A stretch of 64,000 nucleotides of DNA from Sphingobium sp. Z007 (GCF_900013425.1 NZ_FBXK01000005.1:1178001-1242000); one strand, 5' to 3'. Counted from the first letter of the stretch, positions 32,421 through 42,082 are shown. Numbers and translations: made by a program. Notes: generated from the letters alone by a model not told the origin.

Positions 32421-33613
32421 GGGCGTGATCGATCCTTAAATGATTCAGGCTGGCCCCGCCATGCGCGGCGGGTCGGGCGGGCGATCCAGGGATGTGCGTC
32501 ACCCGCCCGATGGACGGTGTGAACTTCGCCATTCGCCAATGTGATGGACAGGCCGCCGGTGCGGGCCAGCAACCAGCGGTCGACCTTCATCCAGCGCGGG
32601 CGGCACCAGCGCGGCAGGCCTCGATCACTGACGACGATGTCCGCCTCGGCGCAATCGCGGGCGAAGCTCGACCGCTCGATCAGCACAGTGCTGCGGGTGA
32701 AAAGCAGCCGCCAGGCGCGCCCATTGCCATCCTTCATTCTCACGGCGCACAAATCCTGCGAACAGCGCGCCTCTGACAGCGCCGCGATCGCCGCCAGTTC
32801 GCCCTCATAGCCCGCGCTTTCCGACAGAACGTCGCGCACATAATCCCCTGCCCGGTCGCGCAAAATCGCCATGCCCTTGCCCGTCCGCACCGCGACATGC
32901 CGTCCGTCGCCGGTAATCAATATATCCGGCGGCGATGCGGCAAAGGTGACCGCCACGCCGACCAGCACCGGCGCGATCCCCAGCCATCGCCATCCCGTTC
33001 GCCATAACAGGCACCACAGCAGCCCGATCACGGTAACGCCGAACAGCGCCATTCCCATGGTCGGCGCGAGCAAGGTCGCCATCGGATTCGCCGCCACCTC
33101 ATGGGCCAGCCACAACAGCAGGTTCAGCGCCTGCGTAGTCAACCACCAGCAGGGCGCGCCCAGCCCCACCACATCCAGCACCAGCGCCAGCGCTTCCAGC
33201 GGCATGACGACGAAAGTGGTGAGCGGGATCGCGATCAGATTTGCGAAGGCGCCCAGCAGGCCCGCCTTGTGAAAATGGAACAGCGCGATCGGCATCAGCA
33301 CCAGTTCGACGGCGATGCCGGTCGCCAGCGTGACGACCAGCAACCGCCCCGCCTTGCGAATCACGCTCTCGTCCCTAGTGGCGGCAAAGGCGCGAAAGCG
33401 CGGATGTTCGGCCAGCGCTACCAGCGCCGTAACGGCCGCAAAGCTCATCTGGAAACTCGGTCCCGCCAGGGCTTCCGGCCATAGGACCAGCACCACAAGC
33501 GCGCCCGTCGCCACCAGCCGCAACGTCACCGCGTCCCGCCCCATCGCCAGCCCGCCCAGCACCAGCAAGGCGGCGACGCAGGACCGCACCGTCGGCACCT
33601 CCGCCCCGGTCAT
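32411..33613 (-). pseudogene. comEC: comEC/rec2, 3' part, disrupted by the prophage
   Basis: An open frame of 400 codons matching the middle and end of the ComEC DNA-uptake channel. It starts within the conserved TGAEVPTVRSCVAALL segment, then has several transmembrane helices and the C-terminal metallo-hydrolase-like part (AVRTGKGMAILRDRAGDYVR, DIVVSDRGLP). ComEC is normally about 650-750 residues; the N-terminal half is missing and phage sequence replaces it from base 33614. An ATG at the junction could still start translation. The missing half is expected at the other prophage end, outside the window. Confidence 0.88.
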
Positions 33614-33664
33614 ACTGTTATAGGAGTAACAACCCTTTTACGCTCTAGGGCGTAGGGAGATCGA
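33600..33664. other. Left attachment junction (attL) in comEC
   Basis: ComEC homology stops at about 33613 and the integrase gene starts at 33665. Serine integrases usually sit next to their attachment site, so the crossover core must be within these 65 bases. The exact dinucleotide cannot be set without the intact host gene or the right end. Confidence 0.75.
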
Positions 33665-35434
33665 ATGACGCTACCAGCTACGATTTACGCGCGCTTTTCG
33701 AATCAAGAGCAGTCCTTGGGCAGCAGTAAGTCCCGCCAGTTAAAACTCTGCCGTGAGATGATCTCGGACCAGAAGTGGGAATTATCGGCCGATCGCATCC
33801 TGATTGATGAAGGGCTGTCGGCTTTTAGCGGCGCAAACCGCGCTCCCGGCGGTCTGCTTTATGAGTTCGAGAAGCAAACAGCGGCTGGCTTGTTCAAGAA
33901 TGGGCATGTCCTCGTAGTTGAGCATATCGACCGCATAAGCCGACAGGGCCATGATGAGGTTCTACCCTTCGTCAAGAAGATGACGGATGCAGGCGTCACG
34001 GTCGCTGTTGCCAGTGGCAAGCGCATTTACAAAGCCTATGAGCGTGTCACTCTCGGCGCGGTGATTGAGGCGGTTGTTGCCGCTGAACTCGCAAGGGAGG
34101 AAAGCGATAACAAAAGCAAGCGCCTGAAAGCGGCTCAGAATGAACGCATCATCGCGGCCCAGAAATCCGCTGCTGAGGGCCAACACATCAGTAAAACGCG
34201 AACGGTCCCCGCCTGGATCAATGTCGAACGGATTAGCAGGCTGTCAGAGCCACCGTTATACAGGATGACGCTTAATGAGGATCGCGTTGCCGTGCTGCGT
34301 GAGATTTTCCAGCTCACAATCGACGGATACGGCACCCCGGCAATAGCTAAGAAATTGAACGAACGGGGCGAGCCAGTCTGGAACCACCTAGAACGCAAAA
34401 GCAACAATGGGTGGACGGTTGGCTATCTCACCAAGATAGTTTTGAACCGCGCTGTGATGGGCGAGTATCACCCGATGAATCGTCCGCGAAGCGGTAAAGA
34501 GACCAGCAAAAACATCGCGGTTCTGAACCACTTCCCGCAAGCGATCGACCCTGTGATGTTCGCTAAAGCCCATGCTGGCCGACAGGCGCGCAAGGGAACC
34601 AGCGGCGCTTGGCAAATCACTCACAACAATGTGTTCAGCGGCATCGCGAAATGCGGGCATTGCGGTGGCCGCATGAAACAGGAAGTGACGGTTCGTAAAG
34701 GCACTCTGCGCTCACATAAAAGTGGCCGCTACCCAGCCCGACAGACGTTCAGCTACCTCAAATGTCATAACGCGCTGAACAAAGTGTGGGACGAAAGCGC
34801 GGGCAAGCTGCGCTGCGCCAATCGAAACTGGATTAGGTATGAAGCTGTCGAAAAGTCCGTGCTGGACGTTGCGATGAAGTTCGTGGTCGCTCGGCAGGAT
34901 GTTGCCTCGGACAGTCGGTCTGATGCGCTCCGAATCGAGATAGCCGACCGTCAGCGGTTTATTGGGGACAAGCAGAAGCAGGTCGAAAACCTCGTTGATA
35001 GCTACAGCCGCACCGGCTCCCCCGCCATCGAACGCATGTTGCTACAACTTGAGTCCGAACTGATCGGCGACCAAGCAGCGGTGCGGGAATTGGAAATGGG
35101 ATTGGCGGGCCAGTCGGAAGATGTTTCGCTTGAGGAATTGGAAGCCCGGTTGGAAGGCCTGCTCGCATCCATAGACAGCGAAAATGAAGAGGAACGCTCC
35201 GCTGCCCGCGTCCGGGTCAAACAGAACCTAAGGCGCATCATCACGCGCATGGACTGCTTTGATGACAAACTGACCGTAGTGGAATTGGACAGGGCCGTCC
35301 GCGTCATTTTCGACAATGACGGCAACGAGGTTTTCAACGCCTACATCAACGAAACCATCCATGGGCCTAACGGCGAGATAGACTGGCACCCCGATTTTCC
35401 CGATGCTGAATATGAATATGCTGAGGTGGACTGA
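33665..35434 (+). CDS. int: Large serine recombinase (phage integrase)
   Basis: A 589-residue site-specific recombinase that catalyses integration. The N-terminal resolvase domain has the nucleophile in YARFSNQ (Ser12) and the Arg-rich VEHIDRISRQGHDEVLPF. A recombinase domain and a zinc ribbon (CGHCGGRM ... KCHN ... RCAN, about residues 329-395) follow, then a long coiled coil (IEIADRQRFIGDKQKQVENL) that controls directionality in this family. It is the first prophage gene and points inward. No recombination directionality factor could be recognised. Confidence 0.95.
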   Translation: MTLPATIYARFSNQEQSLGSSKSRQLKLCREMISDQKWELSADRILIDEGLSAFSGANRAPGGLLYEFEKQTAAGLFKNGHVLVVEHIDRISRQGHDEVLPFVKKMTDAGVTVAVASGKRIYKAYERVTLGAVIEAVVAAELAREESDNKSKRLKAAQNERIIAAQKSAAEGQHISKTRTVPAWINVERISRLSEPPLYRMTLNEDRVAVLREIFQLTIDGYGTPAIAKKLNERGEPVWNHLERKSNNGWTVGYLTKIVLNRAVMGEYHPMNRPRSGKETSKNIAVLNHFPQAIDPVMFAKAHAGRQARKGTSGAWQITHNNVFSGIAKCGHCGGRMKQEVTVRKGTLRSHKSGRYPARQTFSYLKCHNALNKVWDESAGKLRCANRNWIRYEAVEKSVLDVAMKFVVARQDVASDSRSDALRIEIADRQRFIGDKQKQVENLVDSYSRTGSPAIERMLLQLESELIGDQAAVRELEMGLAGQSEDVSLEELEARLEGLLASIDSENEEERSAARVRVKQNLRRIITRMDCFDDKLTVVELDRAVRVIFDNDGNEVFNAYINETIHGPNGEIDWHPDFPDAEYEYAEVD

Positions 35435-35517
35435 CACCCCCTCACAGGGTCAGACAGAACGCAAGCGGCCCAACTGCTGCTGAGGCGCTTTTGGCGTTCC
35501 TGAGGGTTCTACGGGTA

Positions 35518-35772
35518 TCAGTGACGCGGTAATTCTACTACATTGTCCTCATGCCCAATTTCGATGCGGTAATGGCTGAGATAGCGTTCGACATAAAGCC
35601 GAGTGCCCTCAAATGTGCAGCAGAATTCATCCTCTTCATATTCGGCATCGCACTCGACAACCTCAAACATGAAATCTGCAAGCCGGGTAAGTTCGATCTG
35701 GGTAAGCACGTCGGGCACTCCGTTTCCGTTGTGCCACTCTATCAATAGCCAAAACCAGTCCGCGTCTTCCAC
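35518..35772 (-). CDS. Small acidic hypothetical protein
   Basis: An 84-residue, strongly acidic protein (FEVVECDAEYEEDEFCCTFE) starting at GTG. It is not recognised. It has a Trp-rich start (DADWFWLLIEWHNGNG) and no membrane segment. Its high negative charge resembles DNA-mimic or small regulatory phage proteins, but this is only a resemblance. No strong ribosome binding site was seen. Confidence 0.5.
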   Translation of the reverse strand: MEDADWFWLLIEWHNGNGVPDVLTQIELTRLADFMFEVVECDAEYEEDEFCCTFEGTRLYVERYLSHYRIEIGHEDNVVELPRH

Positions 35773-35913
35773 TCAATGACGTTGACAGGTAGGATTTCTG
35801 GATAACCTCAATTCAGTCCTCATCAGCACTCCAGTGAGGTGAATCTGAACTTGCTCTCCATGCCACCTGATGTCTTTTCGCCCGATGGCCTTTAGACATG
35901 AAAGGAAGGCCAT

Positions 35914-36270
35914 ATGGACTGGTTATCGGTTTTCACCCCAGAGGCTGCTCAGCAGCTTATCCTCAATCACAAAGAGCAGTTGCCGCTCAAAGGGACTAGC
36001 CGGGAACGGGATTTTGAACCCGTATGCAAACTCTTCCTGCCTTGGGCAGCAGCGACATGGCTGCTGACCGAAATGGACGACGACGGCCTTGCGTTCGGGC
36101 TGGCGGATCTAGGATTTGGGACGCCGGAAATTGGGTATCTATCGCTCGATGAGATATACGCTGTGCAGGGGCCAGGAGGGCTTCGTGTGGAGCAAGATCG
36201 GCACTGGACGGCAAAGCACACCCTATCCCAATATGCTGCTAAGGCCCGCTCGAAGGGGCGCATAGGCTAA
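35914..36270 (+). CDS. DUF2958 domain protein
   Basis: A 118-residue protein with the DUF2958 pattern: PVCKLFLPWAAATWLLTEMD, then GLAFGLADLGFGTPEIGYLS and LDEIYAVQGPGGLRVEQDRHW. The domain is common on plasmids, integrative elements and phages, and its function is unknown. A good ribosome binding site (AAAGGAAGG) precedes the ATG, and a hairpin terminator follows directly. Confidence 0.88.
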   Translation: MDWLSVFTPEAAQQLILNHKEQLPLKGTSRERDFEPVCKLFLPWAAATWLLTEMDDDGLAFGLADLGFGTPEIGYLSLDEIYAVQGPGGLRVEQDRHWTAKHTLSQYAAKARSKGRIG

Positions 36271-36278
36271 ACGATCGG

Positions 36279-36302
36279 CCCGGATGGCTTACGCTGTCCG
36301 GG
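36279..36302 (+). terminator. Hairpin after the DUF2958 gene
   Basis: A 6-bp stem CCCGGA/TCCGGG with a 12-base loop lies 8 bases after the stop codon; no T run follows, so it is a moderate call. Confidence 0.5.
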
Positions 36303-36345
36303 CTTCGCCATGGGTTTCATCCGTTGAGCTAACCATAAAGAATAA

Positions 36346-36365
36346 CCCCGGCCTTTCGACCGGGG
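36346..36365. terminator. Convergent hairpin between DUF2958 gene and the minus-strand gene at 36389
   Basis: Stem CCCCGG/CCGGGG with loop CCTTTCGA is followed on the plus strand by GGCGTTT. It probably ends transcripts from one or both sides. Confidence 0.6.
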
Positions 36366-36388
36366 GGCGTTTCCACTTTTAGTGAGGA

Positions 36389-36790
36389 TCAGGCTTTGGG
36401 CTTATTCTTCCGTGTCTCAGACATCGTCATGCTGCGTTGACGGACTTTTTCTTCCTGCAAAGAGAGCTGCTCCCTAAAGGCACCCTTATCAACGTCGGCC
36501 TTGATCGCCTCCAGAACCTCTACGAACTGTGCCTTGGGCACAACCACGCGAGTTTCGTCACCTACCAGTTTGATTGGGCTGTTCGCATATCGAATCGAAA
36601 ACCCTACCTCGTCGCCAATCACTTCGAACCACCGACGCCCTTCGGACTTTGGCGCTTTGAACAATTCGATCTGCTTGACAATCGCGTCGGACACCACTGA
36701 CGAAGCCGACTTAGGAACGCGGGCATTGCCTTTAGCGAACGCTGCGACACTGCTTGCGGGCTTAACCGCTTTCTTCCAATCCAACGCCAT
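36389..36790 (-). CDS. Hypothetical phage accessory protein
   Basis: A 133-residue protein starting at the ATG of MALDWKKAVKPASSVAAF, which has AGGAG 8 bases upstream. A low-complexity start is followed by FKAPKSEGRRWFEVIGDEVGF and VVVPKAQFVEVLEAIKADVD, then a basic C terminus (TMSETRKNKPKA). No family was recognised. It is soluble and basic at the end, so nucleic-acid contact is possible. It lies downstream of the short recombinase gene on the same strand, 85 bases away. Confidence 0.65.
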   Translation of the reverse strand: MALDWKKAVKPASSVAAFAKGNARVPKSASSVVSDAIVKQIELFKAPKSEGRRWFEVIGDEVGFSIRYANSPIKLVGDETRVVVPKAQFVEVLEAIKADVDKGAFREQLSLQEEKVRQRSMTMSETRKNKPKA

Positions 36791-36874
36791 TTCAAAATCT
36801 CCTTTGCAACGGTATGTTGCCGTAGCCGACATAAGACACCACCATCGTGTCCACGCAATCAGAAAAATACTAGA

Positions 36875-37399
36875 TTATGAGAAAACTGCGTTCCTCAGCA
36901 TCTTAGGAGTGACCGCGCAATAGGCCGCAGTGGTTGCTAGGTTGGCATGCCCTAAAAACTCTTGAACGATCCTGATGTTAACACCTCGATCAACCATGTT
37001 TGTTGCTGCTGTCCGACGACCAGAATAGCAGCTACCGGCCACACCTGCCAGCCTGTAGAGCCGCCGCATAGCTTCGCTGATCCCGTTAGCTGTAAACGCA
37101 TCGCCACGCGCATTGCAGAACACCCTGCCCTTGCTGCGCCCCATGAGGTTGTGCAATTGGGTAAGAATATCATCGTTGACAGGCAGTGTGCGAGCCTTAC
37201 CTCGCTTGGACTTGCCATGGGGAATTTGCAGTTCATCACCGATGAACCAGCTTGTTTCCATGTTTGCTAATTCGATAGGACGCAGCCCCAGCTTCATCGA
37301 GAGCGTCACCATAAACCGATACATCGGAGCGCGGTTCATTGTGTCGGTATAACTGAGAACTTTATCGAACTGTTCTTGTTCTAAAACTGTTGCACGCAT
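36875..37399 (-). CDS. Short tyrosine recombinase (catalytic domain only, His box altered)
   Basis: A 174-residue tyrosine recombinase without the usual N-terminal core-binding domain. It has the first Arg (GLRPIE), a beta-hairpin Lys (GKSKRGKARTLPV), the second Arg (YSGRRTAATNM), HANLATTAAY (His and nucleophile Tyr). The HxxR box reads Y-S-G-R, with Tyr in place of the first His. The start and ribosome binding site (AGGAGATATCG) look real. It may be a recombination or resolution factor, or a decayed second integrase, because the serine enzyme is the obvious integrase. Confidence 0.8.
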   Translation of the reverse strand: MRATVLEQEQFDKVLSYTDTMNRAPMYRFMVTLSMKLGLRPIELANMETSWFIGDELQIPHGKSKRGKARTLPVNDDILTQLHNLMGRSKGRVFCNARGDAFTANGISEAMRRLYRLAGVAGSCYSGRRTAATNMVDRGVNIRIVQEFLGHANLATTAAYCAVTPKMLRNAVFS

Positions 37400-37482
37400 T
37401 CGATATCTCCTTCGTGCAAACAGTCGTGCAGTCAGGTGAATCCTAGAGCAACCGAAACCGGACCTTATTTTTCAGGACGAAT

Positions 37483-40383
37483 TTATTTCCGAGATTGATG
37501 CAAAACAAATAGCCGATGCAAAACCTCATCATCATCCAAAATGCCAGCGCGCCAGTCATCTCCCCAGCCGTAGGCTTCCGCTACCGCCTCATCTAGTTCT
37601 GCATGTGCTTCTTGGAGCCATGTAGGATTGTCATTGTAAAGGTTTGTGAGGGTGCGTTTTTTTAGGGCGTTAGCCGCTGCATCATTTACAGGGATCAGTC
37701 TATCAGGAAGACCTTCGACAATTTCCTTCTTCCGACGAACCAGATCTGCAGGATTGAGCCAATCCTCTCGCCAGCCGTTTAACTGCTTTGCGGCTTCCGC
37801 GATCTTCATAGCTATTGCATTTTTCTGGTAGCTTTTCGGATCAACGTCGGGAGTCAGCCCGACCGGAAAAGGATATGTCTCAAATGTCGTAGACGGCGTG
37901 TAGGCCGGTCGGTCCTCTAAAGTGGAACCACGCGAAAGCGCCCATACCTTGTGGAAATATGACTGGATTATCCCGAACGTGACATCATCATCCTTGGCGA
38001 TCACAGCCAGTGCGCCATCGGGGATGATGGATGAGTGGAACCACCGAAATATATGATGTTTAGCAACGCTTGGACGCGCTGCATATCGCCGGACGGTCTG
38101 CAATCGCTTACGAAGATCGGGACGCGGCCAATAGTATATCCACCACATCTCGTTTGCCCTAGCCTCACGTTTCCCGTGGCGCTCAGGTCTGACTACGGTA
38201 TCCAGATGTTTGAACGGTAGCTCGTAAAGAGCCGCTTGCTTCTTTGGGGTGTCCCAGCCGAAGTCGACAATCCAGTAATCCTGCGGCCGCCGCACGACAT
38301 CGAACCCACTGGCCCATGGCTTGAGAACATCGAAGTTCGATCGCCCGTTTGGATTCAGCGGTGCGTTAATCCACTCTATCGCTTGCTCGCGAGGAATTTC
38401 GAACTGTCCGACACGCTTGATACCCTGAAAAGCGATGCCCCCATTCTCTACAAGGGCCTTAATGGCGCTCATGTCGCGGGTGCCCTCTCCCCCGGTAAGA
38501 TCAGCATGAATGATTTCGATCGTTTTGCCGTTTAGCTTCTTCGTATCCCCAGCCCCGGTGCCGAAACAGACCAGCGACACTCGGACTGCGGCACCCTCAA
38601 CAACCCACGGTTCGTCGGCCCAAGCATTGAAAATCTCCGATTTCGTAGAGATACGCTCCAGAATCCCTCGGTTGCTGGTTTGCCGGATTGAATTTGTTGA
38701 AACTAAGCCAGCCCGCTCCAACTTGCCGTTTGAGATCGCCCGCAACGCGTTCGCAAACCAATAGCACACTAAATCGCTACGTCCGGCGAGGTCTTTTGAA
38801 TACGCCTTGCGAAGCTGAGCGGTGTAATCAGCCCCCAAGACGGATTTCATACGCTTGTCACCGAGAAACGGCGGATTTCCTACGACCACATCTGCCTTCG
38901 GCCATTTCGCTCGACTACCATCCGCATTGAGGACAGCATCTCGATTCTGGATGGTATCTAGGTTGCGGAGAATAGGGTTTTTAGCAGCGTCAAATCCGTT
39001 CCGCCGCATCCACTGGATTTCCCCAATCCAAACAGACACACGGGCGAGTTCAGCAGCGTAGCCATTTAATTCGATACCTAGGACACATTCCGGACCAACC
39101 GCCGGAGCGGGTCGGCCAAGCCCTAGCATTTCAGCGTCCAGATTAGCCCGATGTTCGATGTCCTTTAACGACAACAGCGACAGATACAGGAAGTTGCCCG
39201 ACCCGCACGCTGGATCAAGAACCCGGAATGAGCGTAGCCTGTCGATAAAGCCATTATGAAGTTCACTCGCATTTCTATAAGCTAGTTCTTCCGCACGACG
39301 CGCAGCGTTATAGACTTTTCGGGCGTCACTCTGCTTCTCGGGAACGCGGGCCTTCGCCTCTGCTACTTTAGCCATCTGATGGTCAATCCGCTCGCGGATA
39401 ACCGCCCATTCAGCTTCTAGAGGCGCGATCACTACTGGTTGAACAATCTGCATTATTTTATCACGGTCAGTGTAATGCGCGCCCAGTTGGCTTCGTTTCG
39501 ATGGATCAAGCCCGCGTTCGAACAGCGTTCCAAGGATTGAGGGGTCTATTTCGGACCAATCCAAATCCGCAGCGGCTATCAAATTATCGATGTCGTCTCG
39601 ATTTAACGGGAGCGATGTATCGTCTTCAAAAAGCCCCCCGTTAAACCAGCTAATGGGGGTAAAATCGATATCGCCGCCCGATGCCATCGCCCGGAACAAC
39701 TTCTGTGCGTTGCCTTCAAAACGATCAGGGCGCATTTTGCTGGCGGTAAGCATTTTTGTGAACATATGGTCGGGAAGAAGACGCACGTCCTCCGCGAACA
39801 TGCAAAAGACCAGCCTATTGACGAAGTGCGCCACGACGTGAGGATCATGCCCCCGATCACGCAACCGTTGGGCCAATTGAACAAACTCTTCTGCCGCATC
39901 CTCAGTTAATGCCTGCCGAGTTTTGGTCGGCTTTAATGCTTCAGGATCAAGAAACGCATTCCGCAATAAGTCACGCGTTTTGGCATTTACAAGATCGTCG
40001 ATCGTGAACGCGTGAACCTGCTGAACAGTGTTGGTCCAATTGGTATGAATTCGGATATGAAACATATCTGAGACAATTAGCAGCGGCGGATTCTCTAACG
40101 CGCTCGAGTATTGCAGCAGCTGGGCGAGCGCCCGATCTAGGTCCTTATTTTTGCCTTTATATTCCCAAGCGAACGAGCCTCGCCGCCAGACGTCAGCCCA
40201 ACCATCCCCGCCACCGGTCTTCTTTGCGCCCTTCTCGAATGTGAACCATATTCCATGCGGATCAGCATCTGCAGGCTTCTCGATTTCTAGGAGATCGCAA
40301 AGATCGTTGAAATGGCTCTGTGCGGACGCAGACTCCTTGAGTTTGGAGTTTGTCCACTTTTTGATGAATTCATGAGGCTGCAT
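37483..40383 (-). CDS. Type IIL restriction-modification enzyme (MmeI-like fused nuclease-methyltransferase)
   Basis: A 966-residue single-chain enzyme. An N-terminal PD-(D/E)xK nuclease (GWADVW ... FAWEYKGK; Asp64, Glu74, Lys76) is followed by a helical linker and a gamma-class N6-adenine methyltransferase. Motif I is VLDPACGSGNFLYL near residue 393 and motif IV DVVVGNPPFLGDKRM near 503. The last part is the target recognition domain. Such enzymes cut and methylate without partner subunits, so this gene alone is a complete defence system. It is on the minus strand, monocistronic. The recognition sequence cannot be read from the protein by eye. Confidence 0.9.
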   Translation of the reverse strand: MQPHEFIKKWTNSKLKESASAQSHFNDLCDLLEIEKPADADPHGIWFTFEKGAKKTGGGDGWADVWRRGSFAWEYKGKNKDLDRALAQLLQYSSALENPPLLIVSDMFHIRIHTNWTNTVQQVHAFTIDDLVNAKTRDLLRNAFLDPEALKPTKTRQALTEDAAEEFVQLAQRLRDRGHDPHVVAHFVNRLVFCMFAEDVRLLPDHMFTKMLTASKMRPDRFEGNAQKLFRAMASGGDIDFTPISWFNGGLFEDDTSLPLNRDDIDNLIAAADLDWSEIDPSILGTLFERGLDPSKRSQLGAHYTDRDKIMQIVQPVVIAPLEAEWAVIRERIDHQMAKVAEAKARVPEKQSDARKVYNAARRAEELAYRNASELHNGFIDRLRSFRVLDPACGSGNFLYLSLLSLKDIEHRANLDAEMLGLGRPAPAVGPECVLGIELNGYAAELARVSVWIGEIQWMRRNGFDAAKNPILRNLDTIQNRDAVLNADGSRAKWPKADVVVGNPPFLGDKRMKSVLGADYTAQLRKAYSKDLAGRSDLVCYWFANALRAISNGKLERAGLVSTNSIRQTSNRGILERISTKSEIFNAWADEPWVVEGAAVRVSLVCFGTGAGDTKKLNGKTIEIIHADLTGGEGTRDMSAIKALVENGGIAFQGIKRVGQFEIPREQAIEWINAPLNPNGRSNFDVLKPWASGFDVVRRPQDYWIVDFGWDTPKKQAALYELPFKHLDTVVRPERHGKREARANEMWWIYYWPRPDLRKRLQTVRRYAARPSVAKHHIFRWFHSSIIPDGALAVIAKDDDVTFGIIQSYFHKVWALSRGSTLEDRPAYTPSTTFETYPFPVGLTPDVDPKSYQKNAIAMKIAEAAKQLNGWREDWLNPADLVRRKKEIVEGLPDRLIPVNDAAANALKKRTLTNLYNDNPTWLQEAHAELDEAVAEAYGWGDDWRAGILDDDEVLHRLFVLHQSRK

Positions 40384-40499
40384 AAACGATGCGTAGCCGG
40401 AACATCATCGTGCAGAAAGGGCAATTTGCGTCGCCGACCGATGACCGAAACTCTTCCGCATTAACCGAGTGCTAAATGCCCCCTCACTACTGGTGACGG

Positions 40500-41225
40500 A
40501 TGAGCAATATCGTTTACGACGCACTGATCGCCAGCATCCCGGCCAGCAGACGGACGCCCAGCGGCTGGAACACCATCAACGCCCCCTGCTGCGCCCATAA
40601 TGGTCACAAGCCCGACAAACGCAGGCGCGGCGGCGTCAAACTGGACGGCAATCAGTGCATCTATAATTGCTTCAACTGCGGCTACCGGGCGATCTATGAG
40701 GAAGGGGGACGTTGGACCCGCAAGATGGAGAATCTGCTGGAATGGGCAGGCATCAGCAAGCATCTCCTGACAATGACGCGCTGGAAGGCCGGTGAACTCG
40801 CATATCGAAAATCACATGGCGCACCCAAGATCACATTGCCCAATGGCCTAAAGCTGGCCGCACATTACCGGCAAGGCGGGCGACCCGATTTTCAGCATGT
40901 CGAAAGCTATCTTTGTGGGCTTGGTCTGCTGGATACCAGGACATTTGAGCAGGTCTATTGGACGCCAGACGACAACGGCATGAACCTCAGCCGCTACATA
41001 GTCTGGCTACAGGGCGACCTCCAACACGCGACTGGATGGGAAGCCACCCCGATCCCCGACGATAGCTATACCGGCCCCGAACTTCCCCTCCTGAGCAACG
41101 CGGGCATCATACCCGACGATGATGACGACGACCTATCAGATGCCGAGAAGCTGGAACTGATAGAGTTGATCCTCGCGGAGAATCCCGACGCATTTGACGA
41201 AGAGGTTGAGCTGCCACGGCAATGA
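40500..41225 (+). CDS. Zinc-finger phage protein (primase-type zinc ribbon)
   Basis: A 241-residue protein whose N terminus has a CC-x2-(N)GH ... C-x2-C arrangement (APCCAHNGHKPD, CIYNCFNCGYRA) like the DNA-binding zinc ribbon of bacterial and phage primases. The rest (WARKMENLLEWAGISKHLL-like segment, YIVWLQGDLQHATGWEATP) is unrecognised, and the C terminus is very acidic (DDDDDDLSDAEKLELIEL). There is no primase catalytic domain. It may recognise DNA in replication or late transcription. It starts 116 bases from the divergent restriction enzyme gene. Confidence 0.7.
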   Translation: MSNIVYDALIASIPASRRTPSGWNTINAPCCAHNGHKPDKRRRGGVKLDGNQCIYNCFNCGYRAIYEEGGRWTRKMENLLEWAGISKHLLTMTRWKAGELAYRKSHGAPKITLPNGLKLAAHYRQGGRPDFQHVESYLCGLGLLDTRTFEQVYWTPDDNGMNLSRYIVWLQGDLQHATGWEATPIPDDSYTGPELPLLSNAGIIPDDDDDDLSDAEKLELIELILAENPDAFDEEVELPRQ

Positions 41226-41447
41226 CGACAATCTCGCCTAAAGCGACCGGCGCAAACCTGACGGATAAATATCCGGCAAGAAGGCAGCCGCATTTTCTCC
41301 TTTAGGTCCGTTTGTCGCGGGATCGTTCAGGCCAATGCTGCGCTTCATGTCCTCCTCCCGATGTTTTGAAAACGAGGTGTTTGAAGCGTTAACGCGGGGC
41401 GGCTGATCCGTAAGGGAGCATAGCCCGTCTAAGCATTTGAAAGACAG

Positions 41448-41473
41448 AAAGAGCCGGGGCAACCCGGCTCTTT
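41448..41473 (-). terminator. Strong terminator hairpin
   Basis: An 11-bp stem AAAGAGCCGGG/CCCGGCTCTTT with loop GCAA lies 15 bases beyond the stop of the minus-strand small gene and can also stop rightward transcripts. It resembles an intrinsic terminator in both directions. Confidence 0.85.
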
Positions 41474-41488
41474 GCGTATCAGGGCGAT

Positions 41489-41578
41489 CTATTGCCCCGT
41501 CGATAGAACCGCAAAGATCGCGAACGCGACTATCATGGATACCTCAGCATAAGACCACGGACGAAAGTTCTGGAACAT
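41489..41578 (-). CDS. 29-residue single-span membrane peptide
   Basis: A short gene with GGAG 8 bases before ATG, encoding MFQNFRPWSYAEVSMIVAFA and then IFAVLSTGQ: an aromatic cytoplasmic start and one transmembrane helix. A strong terminator follows. The tight packaging (ribosome binding site, ORF, terminator) supports a real gene, possibly a small lysogeny or toxin-type peptide. No family was recognised. Confidence 0.5.
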   Translation of the reverse strand: MFQNFRPWSYAEVSMIVAFAIFAVLSTGQ

Positions 41579-41671
41579 ACCTGCATCTCCTTCCACAAGG
41601 ATATGCAGTCGCAGGAGTCCTACGTCATCTAATGATTGGCCCTCCTCTAAATATCCAAAACGGAGGGACTT

Positions 41672-42082
41672 ATGAAAATCAAACAGCCTGCACCTATCAC
41701 GCAGGAACAGATGACGATTGCGGTTCAAGGCTTCGCACAGGGCGATAAGATCAGCACCATCGCGGAGCAGGCCGGGCTTTCGGCCTATCGCGTTCGTGGT
41801 CTGCTGAAAAAGAAGGAAGTAGCCGATGCCATCGACCGGATGCGCATGACCGACACCATCCCCACGCAGCTAAGCGCGATCATGGGTATGATGTCTGCGC
41901 TATCCTCGTGGCTGGAAAATGCCGACAGCCGCCTTTGCGCGATCGAGGAGGAAACGCGCAAGGTCCGTGTTGCAATGCATCGCCTACAGGTCGAGAATAA
42001 ACACCTCCGCGAAACCCGTCGCGACGCCCGCAAGCAACTCAGAGATGCCAAGGCCGCGCTTTGGAAGGCTCGCGGCTACTAG
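41672..42082 (+). CDS. HTH and coiled-coil phage protein, possible small terminase
   Basis: A 136-residue protein with an N-terminal helix-turn-helix (FAQGDKISTIAEQAGLSAYR, VRGLLKKKEV) and a long charged coiled coil (CAIEEETRKVRVAMHRLQVE, NKHLRETRRDARKQLRDA). That layout fits small terminase subunits or DNA-binding phage regulators. A GGAGGG precedes the ATG and a TAAATA hexamer lies 19 bases upstream. A 4-kb block of minus-strand defence genes separates it from the large terminase, so the block may be an insertion. Confidence 0.6.
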   Translation: MKIKQPAPITQEQMTIAVQGFAQGDKISTIAEQAGLSAYRVRGLLKKKEVADAIDRMRMTDTIPTQLSAIMGMMSALSSWLENADSRLCAIEEETRKVRVAMHRLQVENKHLRETRRDARKQLRDAKAALWKARGY

